From 20CM-2-65-7 sp963830455 (GTDB lineage: Bacteria; Gemmatimonadota; Gemmatimonadetes; Gemmatimonadales; GWC2-71-9), in NCBI GenBank assembly GCA_963830455.1, contig CAWHMT010000002.1, positions 868,001-932,000 of the forward strand: a stretch of 64,000 bases of DNA. Reading direction: 5' to 3'. The notes under the pieces were generated by a model. That model was not told the DNA's origin. It saw only the letters and a list, made by a program, of their open reading frames with translations, and ran no database searches. Shown one piece after another: positions 51,260 through 59,215 of this stretch; the stretch's first letter is position 1, and the number at the start of each line of letters is the position of its first letter. The position numbers and the translations under genes are program-made.

Positions 51260-52207
51260 ATGAATGTCTGGCGTGCTGCGGCTGATCTGATCCGTGGGGG
51301 TGCCTCTGGCGCTCTCGCGACGGTCGCGCGTGTGCGCGGGTCCACGCCCGTGCCGGCGGGCACGAAGATGCTCGTCGGCGCCGAAGGCCGGCTGATCGGG
51401 TCTGTGGGCGGCGGCTGTGTCGAAGCCGAGGTCATCGGCGCGGCGCTCGCGGCGCAGCGTCGCCGCGCACCCACCCTGCTCACGCATCATCTCAACGCCG
51501 ATCTGGCTGGAGACCTGGGGCTGTCGTGCGGCGGCACGGTGGACATTTTCGTCGAGCCCCTCGTTGCGGAAGCGGGCTACGTTAGCGTGCTCGAATCTGC
51601 GGCCAGCGCCGAGTCGGGGTTGGTGCGCACGGCGACCGAATGGACCAGCGGGCCCGTAAAGACGTTCGAGCCACTGCGGGCGGGCGCGTCGGGGTCCGCC
51701 GCGACCCTGACTCGCGACGGGCGGTTCATGGAGGAGCGGCTCATCCAGGCGCCACGAGTCTTCGTGTTCGGAGCGGGGCATGTCGGTGCCGCGATCGCGC
51801 GGGCGGCCGCCGCGGCCGGGTTCCGGGTCGTCGTGATCGACGATCGGGTTGAGTACGCCGATCCCGCGCGCTTTCCCGCCGGAGTCGATGTGCACGCCGC
51901 GGATGTCGATGGTGCCCTGACGCGCTACGAGCTCCTTGCCGCCGACGCGGTCGTGATCGCGACGCGTGGGCATCGCAATGACGCGCTGATCCTCGAGCGA
52001 GTCGCAACATCGCCGGCGGGCTACGTTGGGTTGCTGGGGAGCCGTCGCAAGAAGGTCGTTGTCACGAAGGGACTCAAAGCGGCTGGGGTGCCCGGGAAGA
52101 GCCTTCAGCGCGTACGGGTGCCAGTCGGCTTGGCGATCGGGGCAGTCACACCGGAGGAGATCGCGGTCAGCGTTGTGGCGGAGCTGATCACGTGGCGCCG
52201 AGGCTAG
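51260..52207 (+). CDS. XdhC/CoxI-family molybdenum cofactor maturation protein
   Basis: 315 aa. The N-terminal XdhC_CoxI domain has ALATVARVRGSTPVPAGTKML and GSVGGGCVEAEV. The C-terminal Rossmann domain has VFVFGAGHVGAAIARAAAA and VIATRGHRNDALIL. Family members insert sulfurated cofactor into xanthine dehydrogenase or CO dehydrogenase. No such dehydrogenase is in the window. ATG 51260 is taken because homology begins there and a -10 box precedes it. Confidence 0.85.
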   Translation: MNVWRAAADLIRGGASGALATVARVRGSTPVPAGTKMLVGAEGRLIGSVGGGCVEAEVIGAALAAQRRRAPTLLTHHLNADLAGDLGLSCGGTVDIFVEPLVAEAGYVSVLESAASAESGLVRTATEWTSGPVKTFEPLRAGASGSAATLTRDGRFMEERLIQAPRVFVFGAGHVGAAIARAAAAAGFRVVVIDDRVEYADPARFPAGVDVHAADVDGALTRYELLAADAVVIATRGHRNDALILERVATSPAGYVGLLGSRRKKVVVTKGLKAAGVPGKSLQRVRVPVGLAIGAVTPEEIAVSVVAELITWRRG

Positions 52208-52698
52208 TCAGGAATCGCCGCGAGTTTGTCGAGCAGATCCTTCGGCACCGGCCCGCCGATCGGGCCCATCCACCTGACACTCACCTCGCCAACTTGGCGG
52301 TATCCCTCGCGTGCGTCCTGATACTGCCACAACCGAGGATTCAACTGCGCGAAGCCCATCGCGTCCCCTGTTGTCTCCGCGACTCGGTGGAAGTTGCTCC
52401 AGCGGGGAGGCTCATCCCGATCTTCCCGGAATCGAATCACCGCACCGGTGGCCGAGTCCAGCAGCTGCTCCAGGAGGACCGCCTGTCCCAATAGTCGGAA
52501 GAAGCGCGTCGGATATCCCGGAATTGCGGCCGGATTGGCTTTGAGGATTGCTCGGGCTTCCGCGAGCGTGATTTCTCCGTGCCTTAGGGTTTGGCTAGGG
52601 AGTCTGCCGACATCTTGACCCGGACCTTGACTAAATGCGCTTGTTAGCGGCACAGCGAGGAAGGTCATGAGCAGCGCGGCGTGCCGGGAGTAGTGCAT
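52204..52698 (-). CDS. Small exported hypothetical protein
   Basis: 164 aa with a signal peptide (LLMTFLAVPLTSAFSQG). The mature part is not recognised; it has FFRLLGQAVLLEQLLDSATG and a WSNFHRVAETTGDAMGF stretch. GGAGG lies 5 nt before ATG 52698, abutting an 8-bp hairpin. It overlaps xdhC tail to tail by 4 bp. Confidence 0.6.
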   Translation of the reverse strand: MHYSRHAALLMTFLAVPLTSAFSQGPGQDVGRLPSQTLRHGEITLAEARAILKANPAAIPGYPTRFFRLLGQAVLLEQLLDSATGAVIRFREDRDEPPRWSNFHRVAETTGDAMGFAQLNPRLWQYQDAREGYRQVGEVSVRWMGPIGGPVPKDLLDKLAAIPD

Positions 52699-52706
52699 AG
52701 AGCCTC

Positions 52707-52734
52707 CATGGGGCAGCGATCGCTAGGCCCCATG
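52707..52734 (-). promoter_or_regulatory. 8-bp hairpin adjoining the ribosome site of the exported protein
   Basis: CATGGGGC (52707-52714) pairs exactly with GCCCCATG (52727-52734) across an AGCGATCGCT-containing loop. On the minus strand the stem ends at the first G of the GGAGG ribosome site. It could serve as an attenuator or as a processing site between the anti-sigma gene and this one. Confidence 0.45.
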
Positions 52735-52741
52735 TGACAGT

Positions 52742-53854
52742 TTATGGGAGTGGCTCCAATTGCTCAAGTAGCCGATTGAGCGAGTCCGTCGAGACCGGTC
52801 CCGAAATCTCCACCCGCAGTTTTCCTACAAATCGCGCCAAGCGATCAGCCGGAGCTGGCGCCGCGGCGGGCGCCGCCTCGCGCGCTCGAGAGCCGTCGAT
52901 ATAGTACGCTGCCGAGTCATTAAAGAGGCGCGCGGTCGCCGGTCGTTGGAAGATCTGGATTATGGTAGACGAGTCGAGCGCCTGCTCGACGACGACGGTG
53001 CTGTCCGCGCCAGGGCTGCGACGGATTCTTCGCGTTGCAAGTCCGGGGACACCGACAGGCTTGTCACCGAGCAGTGAGGCTGCGGCGCCGCGACTGATGA
53101 TCGGCCACGTCGTGGACACCAGGTTGCGCACCGAACGGCTGTCGTTGCGATTCACGACCCCCGCCGATGCGGCAGCGGCCGGGAGTTCGGCACGAGGCGG
53201 CGGTGCCGCGGCGACGATGGCTCCGTCGAGTGTCAGCGGCAAATCCCTGCGAGCCACAGCCGTGTCGGGACGCGGAGCGGCGCCCCGAATGGTTACAGGC
53301 GGTTGCACCCCGCCGAAGCCGAGCAAGGAGTCGGGGCGGCGCAGGGAGTCGACGGCCGCGAGTCTTGGTGCTTGCGTGACATCACTCGCGGGCGATGCGG
53401 ACAAGCGCGCCTTGGTCGTTGGACGCGCAGACGCGAATTCGTCTTTCTCGAATGCCCGTACTTGCGGTTGCTCCCTCCGTACCGATTCGGCCTCAGAGGC
53501 TGCCACCGCGCGATGCTCTGAAAGGGCGGGTGGGGCGAGGTCGGCCTCCGAACCACGGAGGTAGTAGCCGAGGCCGACCGCAAGCACGAGCGAGGCCGCC
53601 CACGCGAACGTCCGGCGCGCGTACCAGGGGCGTCGCTGCGCGCGCCGAACCTCTTGGAAGGGGGGCGCGGGCCGCTCGGCGGGACGCGCGGAGCCGAGCA
53701 GGGCGCTGGCGCGTTCGAGCAGCGCCCGTTCCTCGGTCAGCATAGCCTTGCACGTAATGCATTGCTCGAGGTGTGCCTCGAGACCGGCCCGCTCGTTCGG
53801 AGACAGCTCGCCGTCGAGATACGCGTGCAGCGTTCCCTCATCCACGTGCGACAT
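52742..53854 (-). CDS. Zinc-finger transmembrane anti-sigma factor
   Basis: 370 aa. The N-terminal zf-HC2 domain has H28-x3-C32-x2-C35 (HLEQCITC), the anti-sigma zinc site. One membrane helix (TFAWAASLVLAVGLGYYL) follows near residue 78. A long low-complexity periplasmic domain carries Pro/Ala-rich stretches and a conserved-looking end (VVEQALDSSTIIQIFQRP). It would hold the ECF sigma factor encoded upstream until an envelope signal. ATG 53854 has a perfect AGGAGG and lies 17 bp inside the sigma gene. Confidence 0.88.
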   Translation of the reverse strand: MSHVDEGTLHAYLDGELSPNERAGLEAHLEQCITCKAMLTEERALLERASALLGSARPAERPAPPFQEVRRAQRRPWYARRTFAWAASLVLAVGLGYYLRGSEADLAPPALSEHRAVAASEAESVRREQPQVRAFEKDEFASARPTTKARLSASPASDVTQAPRLAAVDSLRRPDSLLGFGGVQPPVTIRGAAPRPDTAVARRDLPLTLDGAIVAAAPPPRAELPAAAASAGVVNRNDSRSVRNLVSTTWPIISRGAAASLLGDKPVGVPGLATRRIRRSPGADSTVVVEQALDSSTIIQIFQRPATARLFNDSAAYYIDGSRAREAAPAAAPAPADRLARFVGKLRVEISGPVSTDSLNRLLEQLEPLP

Positions 53855-54344
53855 GCTGTCCTCCTTCCTGTCCCGCGTCATAGGCTTCCACCAGTCTCCG
53901 GCGCGCACGCGCCAACGTGGTCCCGATCGCGCCGCGCGCCAACCCCGTCTGCGTCGCGATTTCGTCGTACGAGAGTCCCGAGTCCCACAAGAGCAGGGCC
54001 TCGCGGTCGCGGGGCGTCAATTGCTCGAGTGCGGCCCGCACGCGCTGCGTTCGCGTATCGGCGTCGATCTCGTCTTCCGGCGCGATCTCAGTCGCGTCCG
54101 GCTCGCTTTTCAGCAGCGTGAGATGCCGTTTCTCGCGCAGCGCTTTCCGCGCCTCATCGCGCGCCATGTTCGCCGCTACGACGAAGAGCCAGCCGCGCGT
54201 GTTTTCGGGGCGATGCACGAGCGCTCGCGCAAACGCTTCCTGCGCGAGATCCTCCGCGCGCTCGGCGTCCCATACCTTGCGGTACAGGAAGCGCACGAGC
54301 GCGGGATAGGTGTTGCGGTACACCTCGGCGATGTCGTCTGGCAT
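53838..54344 (-). CDS. ECF-type RNA polymerase sigma factor
   Basis: 168 aa with sigma region 2 (YPALVRFLYRKVWDAERAEDLAQEAFARAL) and region 4 (LEQLTPRDREALLLWDSGLSYDEIATQTGL), the two regions of extracytoplasmic-function sigmas. It is translationally coupled to its anti-sigma factor. The start is ATG 54344, six bases downstream of an iterated-word hairpin. The VIT-VWA gene lies just upstream in the same direction and may be a target or operon partner. Confidence 0.92.
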   Translation of the reverse strand: MPDDIAEVYRNTYPALVRFLYRKVWDAERAEDLAQEAFARALVHRPENTRGWLFVVAANMARDEARKALREKRHLTLLKSEPDATEIAPEDEIDADTRTQRVRAALEQLTPRDREALLLWDSGLSYDEIATQTGLARGAIGTTLARARRRLVEAYDAGQEGGQHVARG

Positions 54345-54349
54345 AGCTC

Positions 54350-54426
54350 AACGGGGAACGCGGAAGTCGGAACGCGGAACATGCGGGCAGGCTGCGTTCC
54401 GCGTTCCGCGTTCCACGTTCCCCGTT
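54350..54426. repeat. 31-bp imperfect inverted repeat of the word GGAACGC
   Basis: Arms 54350-54380 and 54396-54426 match at 28 of 31 positions, with a 15-bp spacer. Each arm is itself an iteration of GGAACGCGGAA. It separates the VIT-VWA gene from the sigma factor and would form a very stable RNA hairpin. Confidence 0.88.
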
Positions 54427-54430
54427 CTGT

Positions 54431-56623
54431 TCATCCCCGAAACTCTCTCACCAGGCGCTCCAGTTCACCAGGATTCCATCGAGTCTTACCACCCTCTCCA
54501 ATCTTGATGCTCGCGCGCCGGCCGGCCACCAGCACGTGCTCGAGCGCGGCGGCCTCCCGCAGATCCGGGAGCGCCTTCAGCAGGGCGAAGTAGGCCTCGC
54601 TGTAGGGAGCGATGCTCACCACGTGCAGCGAGTCGCCGTGACTGAGATCGGTCCATGTGCTGTCGCGCATGATGAAGAGACGGCCGCCGACCCGTTGCGT
54701 CGGGTTGATGCCCGAGCGCGCCCGGGCGCCGTCAATCGTGATCACCCCCGCGCTGGCGTCGGATTGCACGATAATCGCGTCGAGTCGGACCGCGTCGCGC
54801 ATCGAGCGCTCCTCTGAGGCGCGGCCCACGGCTTTGGAACCCGCTTGGTCCGCCGGAGCCGCCGCTGGAGCCTGCAGCACCCGATTTTCTGCGGCGCCAC
54901 GCAGGGCCACCGTCGGCTCCTGTACAAGGTACGACGTGTACTCGGTCAGAATCCCGTAGCGCAACGCGAGCTGCTTCAGGGCGTCCATCGTCTCGCGCGT
55001 CTGACCGCGCAGCCGGATCTCTCGCGACAGCGCGCCGGCTTTGCGCGCGGCCCACAACTGCTCGATGTAGCGCGCCCCGTCGTTGTCACGATCCGCGAAG
55101 CTCGTCGTGAACTCTTCCTGACGTCCAGTGCGTCGACCGCGCACTGTCACCGACGGCTCCCGGCTCCCGGCTCCGCGATAGCGTCCAAAGACGACCATCT
55201 CGTCGCCCGCGAACAGATCGGGGAGGTTGCCGGGCTGCAGGTCGTACAACTCCACGCCCGCGCCCGCGATCGTGACATCGGTGAGGACCGGACTCGCCAC
55301 CTTCGCGGCGAGCGCCGAAACGGCCCGCTCGATGTTCTCGCCCGGGCGCACGTACTCGGTGGTGCCGCGCGCGCGCTCGGTGAGGCGATCGAGCAGATGG
55401 GTGTTCACGTCGTCCCCAATGCCGAACGAGAAGACGCGGAACCGGCCACGACCCTGCTCGGCGCGTTCCGCGATGCGCTCCGGGTCCGTTTCCCCGGTGC
55501 TTGGCTGGCCGTCGGTCAGAAACACGACGACGCCGAGGGCCTCCTCCGCCGGCGCAACGGCGAAGGCTTCCGTGAGTGCCCCGGCGATGTTGGTGCCGCC
55601 TTCGGCCTCGAGGCTGCGGATCCACGCGGTCGCGTCATTGCGTCCGGCGGTCGACACGCGCGTCCATCCCTCGGCGTAGCGCCGCACGCCGCCGGAGAAC
55701 GCCACCAGCCGGAATCGGTCGCCCTCGCGCAGCGTGCCGAGCAGCTGAATGAGTGCGTTGCGAGCCTGCTGGATTTTTTCACCCGACATCGAGCCGGAGA
55801 CGTCGATCACGGCGACGAGGTCGCGACGGAGCGCGGCCGCGTCCGCGGCGGCGCCGGGAGCGAGCAGCAGCATGAAGTAACCGTCCTCCCCGGCCGGATG
55901 GTGCGGCACCAGCGAGAGCCCGATCAGCCCGCGGGAGAGCGGCAGCAGCAGCTCGAAGTCACCGCCGGCGGAGTTGTCCCCCAGCGTGATCTCGAAGCGG
56001 TTGTCGCGCCGGGAGACCTGCACCTGATGCGTTGGTGAGTACGGATCGCCGAAACGACCGGCGCTGTCGACTTCCATGCGGAAGCTGCGCGGCGCGCTCT
56101 GCCGGTTGCGGTCGCCGAGATAGCGGAAGCGCCAGGCGTCGCCGGCGCGGTCGAGCAGCTGCGTGTACTTGAGTGTGATCTTGCGCGTCTCGCCCGGACC
56201 AATCGGGAACACCCGCGCGCGGATCAATCCTTGACCCGCGAGCTCGATCAGTGCGGGATCGCGCTTTTGGCGGACGATCGCTTCATAGATCGAGCGCGCC
56301 TGCGTCGCGTCCATCGCTTCGCCCCGCAGCTCTTGATCACCTTGCCAGAGCGAATAGCTCGAGAACACGGCTTCGCCGGGCAGCGGGAAGTGGTACATCC
56401 CTTCGTCCATGACGGCACCGTTGTTCCGGAACCATTCCTCCACCGTGACGCGGGCGACGCGTCCGCTCACGCTGACTTGCACGGTGCTGCGAAGACGCTC
56501 GATACGCCCCGTGATATTCGTGGGAGGCACCGGCCGAACGGGATCGACCCATCCCTGGGCGCTGAGGGTCGTGGACAATGTGCTGAAGAGGGCGGCGGCT
56601 CCCAGCACGCGCAGCATGGACAT
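54431..56623 (-). CDS. Secreted VIT and VWA domain protein
   Basis: 730 aa with a signal peptide (ALFSTLSTTLSAQG). The VIT domain spans about residues 35-160 (VEEWFRNNGAVMDEGMYHFP, YEAIVRQKRDPALIE). A VWA domain follows with an intact metal-ion adhesion site: DVSGSMSG, then the Thr in EGGTNIAG and Asp in LTDGQPSTG. The rest is unassigned. Such proteins resemble inter-alpha-trypsin inhibitor heavy chains and likely mediate surface protein contacts. ATG 56623 follows GGAG by 6 nt. It sits upstream of the ECF sigma/anti-sigma pair. Confidence 0.88.
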   Translation of the reverse strand: MSMLRVLGAAALFSTLSTTLSAQGWVDPVRPVPPTNITGRIERLRSTVQVSVSGRVARVTVEEWFRNNGAVMDEGMYHFPLPGEAVFSSYSLWQGDQELRGEAMDATQARSIYEAIVRQKRDPALIELAGQGLIRARVFPIGPGETRKITLKYTQLLDRAGDAWRFRYLGDRNRQSAPRSFRMEVDSAGRFGDPYSPTHQVQVSRRDNRFEITLGDNSAGGDFELLLPLSRGLIGLSLVPHHPAGEDGYFMLLLAPGAAADAAALRRDLVAVIDVSGSMSGEKIQQARNALIQLLGTLREGDRFRLVAFSGGVRRYAEGWTRVSTAGRNDATAWIRSLEAEGGTNIAGALTEAFAVAPAEEALGVVVFLTDGQPSTGETDPERIAERAEQGRGRFRVFSFGIGDDVNTHLLDRLTERARGTTEYVRPGENIERAVSALAAKVASPVLTDVTIAGAGVELYDLQPGNLPDLFAGDEMVVFGRYRGAGSREPSVTVRGRRTGRQEEFTTSFADRDNDGARYIEQLWAARKAGALSREIRLRGQTRETMDALKQLALRYGILTEYTSYLVQEPTVALRGAAENRVLQAPAAAPADQAGSKAVGRASEERSMRDAVRLDAIIVQSDASAGVITIDGARARSGINPTQRVGGRLFIMRDSTWTDLSHGDSLHVVSIAPYSEAYFALLKALPDLREAAALEHVLVAGRRASIKIGEGGKTRWNPGELERLVREFRG

Positions 56624-56691
56624 GCGAGACTCCGGTTTGGGGACGCTTGAGAGACGCGGCCCTGCCCCGGAGTTGCACAGTGTGGTCTACA

Positions 56692-57843
56692 TCACGCTAC
56701 GGCGCACTGATTTGGCCCGGACTCCAGCACCTCGGCATCAGCGTCCGAGAGCTCGGCCAGGCCGAGATTTGCTTCCTTAATAGTGCGGTAGGCATCGGGA
56801 AAACTCGCCTGATGATCGGCAATCCACTTGAGGAATTGGTACTCGTCCTGAATCGACGCGACCGGATTGGTAGCGGCGATCACATCGAACCGCGCTGCCA
56901 CGGCGCGGTCGGCGCGCCGCTCGGACTCGCTCGCATAGTGCGCGGGCAGGATCAGCAGCTCACCAGGCCAGGACTGCCGAACCCGCTCCAGGCTCTGCCA
57001 GAGCAGCCTGGCCCACACATCGGACTTGCCGCCGAGGTCAGGCCGCCCGATCGATTGCACGAATAGGAAGTCGCCCGTGAGCGCGAGACCTTCGTCCGCC
57101 ACCAGCGCGATGCTGCCCAGCGTGTGACCAGGGACGTGCACCGCGCGTAGCGTGGCGTGGCCGAACGCAATCGTGTCGCCGTCGCGCAGCGGTTGATAGG
57201 CGAGCTTGCCGGGCCTGTTGTCGTATGGCGAAACGGCGTCATCGGGATGCAGGAAATAGGGGATTCTCCAGCGATCGGCGGCCGCGCCGGCCCCGCTCAC
57301 GTAGTCGGCGTGCACATGCGTGTCCACGACCGCGGCCGGCGTGGCGCCGAGCTCGGCGAGCAGGTCATCATAGCGCGCCAGGTGACGGCCGGGATCCACA
57401 ATCACGGCATCGCCATCACTCACCAGGATGTAGCTGAGCGAACCCTTCCCAACGCGGTCGAGCTGCACCACGTACGACAGCGATGGGGTAGGGGACAGCG
57501 GCCGAGCGACGTAGACGGTCTCCCACGCCGCCATCCCGCCGATCACCGAATACGCGTCGTAGCCACGCTCGCGCAGGAACGCCGTCGCTTTCTTGCTGGA
57601 ATTCCCGTGATTGCACACCACGGCGATCGGCCGCGACGCATCGAGCTGCAGCGCCTTGACGTCCGGCATCGCGAAGAGCCGGGAATTCGGCTGGGCGTGG
57701 AAGTCGAGCTCGGGCCCAAGCGCGATGTGGCCGCGTTCGACTTTCTCCGGGGCACGCACGTCGAGCACCTGGAGCGCTTCCCCGCGGTCGAGACGTTCGG
57801 CGAGCTCCTGCGGAGGGATCTGCGGCAGCGTGCTGTCGGACAT
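56692..57843 (-). CDS. Rhodanese-MBL fusion (persulfide dioxygenase-like)
   Basis: 383 aa. Residues 1-105 are a rhodanese domain with catalytic Cys in VVCNHGNSSKKA. From about residue 120 comes a metallo-beta-lactamase fold with THVHADYVSG (the HxHxD site), VPGHTLGS and LTGDFLFVQS, as in ETHE1/Blh persulfide dioxygenases. The domain order, rhodanese first, is opposite to many natural fusions (CstB has MBL first). It would pass sulfane sulfur to oxidation. A terminator hairpin lies between it and the outer-membrane gene upstream. Confidence 0.87.
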   Translation of the reverse strand: MSDSTLPQIPPQELAERLDRGEALQVLDVRAPEKVERGHIALGPELDFHAQPNSRLFAMPDVKALQLDASRPIAVVCNHGNSSKKATAFLRERGYDAYSVIGGMAAWETVYVARPLSPTPSLSYVVQLDRVGKGSLSYILVSDGDAVIVDPGRHLARYDDLLAELGATPAAVVDTHVHADYVSGAGAAADRWRIPYFLHPDDAVSPYDNRPGKLAYQPLRDGDTIAFGHATLRAVHVPGHTLGSIALVADEGLALTGDFLFVQSIGRPDLGGKSDVWARLLWQSLERVRQSWPGELLILPAHYASESERRADRAVAARFDVIAATNPVASIQDEYQFLKWIADHQASFPDAYRTIKEANLGLAELSDADAEVLESGPNQCAVA

Positions 57844-57870
57844 AGGCAGTTAGTGTCGTCGCGACCCGGC

Positions 57871-57902
57871 AAAAACGCAACGGCCCCCGTTGCCGGGGGC
57901 CG
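57871..57902 (-). terminator. Rho-independent terminator after the outer-membrane protein
   Basis: CGGCCCCC (57881-57888) pairs with 57895-57902. On the minus strand the stem is followed by TTGCGTTTTT. It ends the transcript of the barrel protein before the rhodanese-MBL gene. Confidence 0.75.
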
Positions 57903-57924
57903 CGCGCAATCAACCAGGATGGTG

Positions 57925-59019
57925 CTACTTCAGCGCCATCGTCACGCCGAACATCAGACCAAACGTGTTGGTCGGGGCGAGGCCAAGGTCGGTGTTCTCG
58001 CCGAACATGGTGTAGTTCGCCTCGACCCGGCCGCCCAACGCCGCGACCAGGGGGAAGCGATAGCCCCAGCCCACGTTGACGCCTGTGCGAGTCGCGGCGT
58101 CGGCGCCCGTCGCCTTGATGTAGTGGAGATTGCCGCCGAGCGCGCCGTACCAGCCACCGTGCACGGCGTAGTCGAGACGGACCGACAGGTTACCGCTGAA
58201 ATCGGTCTGGCCGCTCTCCTGGAAGCGATGAATATCGAGCGCCGGCTCGATCGCGATCTTCTTGCCGATCGGCAGGATCGCGAAGACGGTGGGCGGCAGC
58301 GTCACTTCGCTGGTCAGCACGGCACCGAGGGCACTCCCGTAACCCGGAACCGACAGGGCCGTGAGCGAGCCGACGCCGATGACGTTCACGCTGGCATAAC
58401 CACCCGCAATGCCCAGTCTCGGAGTCCAGGCACGCTGTGGCGCTCTCGCCGAGGTGCCGCGTGCCGGGCGCCCGCGGCTCGTCACGGTCGACACACCAAC
58501 CAGGAACGAGTACGCGTCAACCGCGCCGGCACTCTCCGCCTTGCCGTAGAAGGTCGTCCGGGCCTCGACGCGGCCGTTGAGCGTCCCCGAGAGTTTGTAC
58601 CGATAGCCGAGCGCGGCCTGAACGCCGAGCTGCGTCTCGTTGGCGATGCCGTTGTTGTACGCCAACGTGCCGCCGGCCGCGCCATAGAGGTGCCGTGTCA
58701 ACGCGTAATCGCCGCGGACGCCGAGCGTCACGAACGTGGCGGTCAGGCCGGACGAGAACTGCGAAGCCGCGAAATCGGTTTCGACGGCCAGCTTCTGCGT
58801 CCAGGGAATCGTCACATAGAGACCGGCTGCAGCGGGAACCAGGCTACCCAGATTGAAACCCGGAATACTGATCGCGTCAGTCGGATCAGCGCCGGCGCCG
58901 GCCTGCACGAGCCGGGTAAAGCCGCCCTGGATTCCAAACTCTGTTTGCCAGGCTTTCTGCGCCTGCGCGTTGGTCGCACACCATGACAGCAATGCGATCA
59001 TAACAAGACTGCGTCGCAC
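57925..59019 (-). CDS. Outer-membrane beta-barrel protein (porin-like)
   Basis: 364 aa with a signal peptide ending TNAQA. Alternating strands rich in Gly and aromatics (LGVRGDYALTRHLYGAAGGT, VRLDYAVHGGWYGALGGNLHY) end in Phe-like FGVTMALK, typical of barrels. Two halves show similar strand patterns, suggesting internal duplication. GTG 59019 is preferred over an upstream in-frame TTG because GGAGG lies 5 nt before it. It is divergent from a cupredoxin gene across a palindrome-rich spacer. Confidence 0.82.
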   Translation of the reverse strand: MRRSLVMIALLSWCATNAQAQKAWQTEFGIQGGFTRLVQAGAGADPTDAISIPGFNLGSLVPAAAGLYVTIPWTQKLAVETDFAASQFSSGLTATFVTLGVRGDYALTRHLYGAAGGTLAYNNGIANETQLGVQAALGYRYKLSGTLNGRVEARTTFYGKAESAGAVDAYSFLVGVSTVTSRGRPARGTSARAPQRAWTPRLGIAGGYASVNVIGVGSLTALSVPGYGSALGAVLTSEVTLPPTVFAILPIGKKIAIEPALDIHRFQESGQTDFSGNLSVRLDYAVHGGWYGALGGNLHYIKATGADAATRTGVNVGWGYRFPLVAALGGRVEANYTMFGENTDLGLAPTNTFGLMFGVTMALK

Positions 59020-59058
59020 GGGATCCTCCAAGAGAGTGAGAGGCCTGAAAAAGGCGCC

Positions 59059-59155
59059 CCAATATTGGAGTTAGGGCTCAAAATGCAATGTCTTTGGAGT
59101 ACTCCCGTTTTGCGGACCCGCGTCTATATTCCCCTGCATTGTGAAACAGTTCACA
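59059..59155. promoter_or_regulatory. Palindrome-rich divergent control region with CRP-like site
   Basis: Three exact palindromes lie in 97 bp: CCAATATTGG (59059-59068), GGAGTACTCC (59096-59105) and TGTGAAACAGTTCACA (59140-59155). The last fits the CRP-family consensus TGTGA-N6-TCACA at all ten defined positions. A plus-strand TATATT (59125-59130) would start transcription near 59137, so the CRP-like site overlaps the cupredoxin transcript start. Confidence 0.6.
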
Positions 59156-59215
59156 AGCGACACCAGGAACGACACTATTCCCACCCCCCAGTACTCAGTC
59201 CGGAGGATTACAGCA

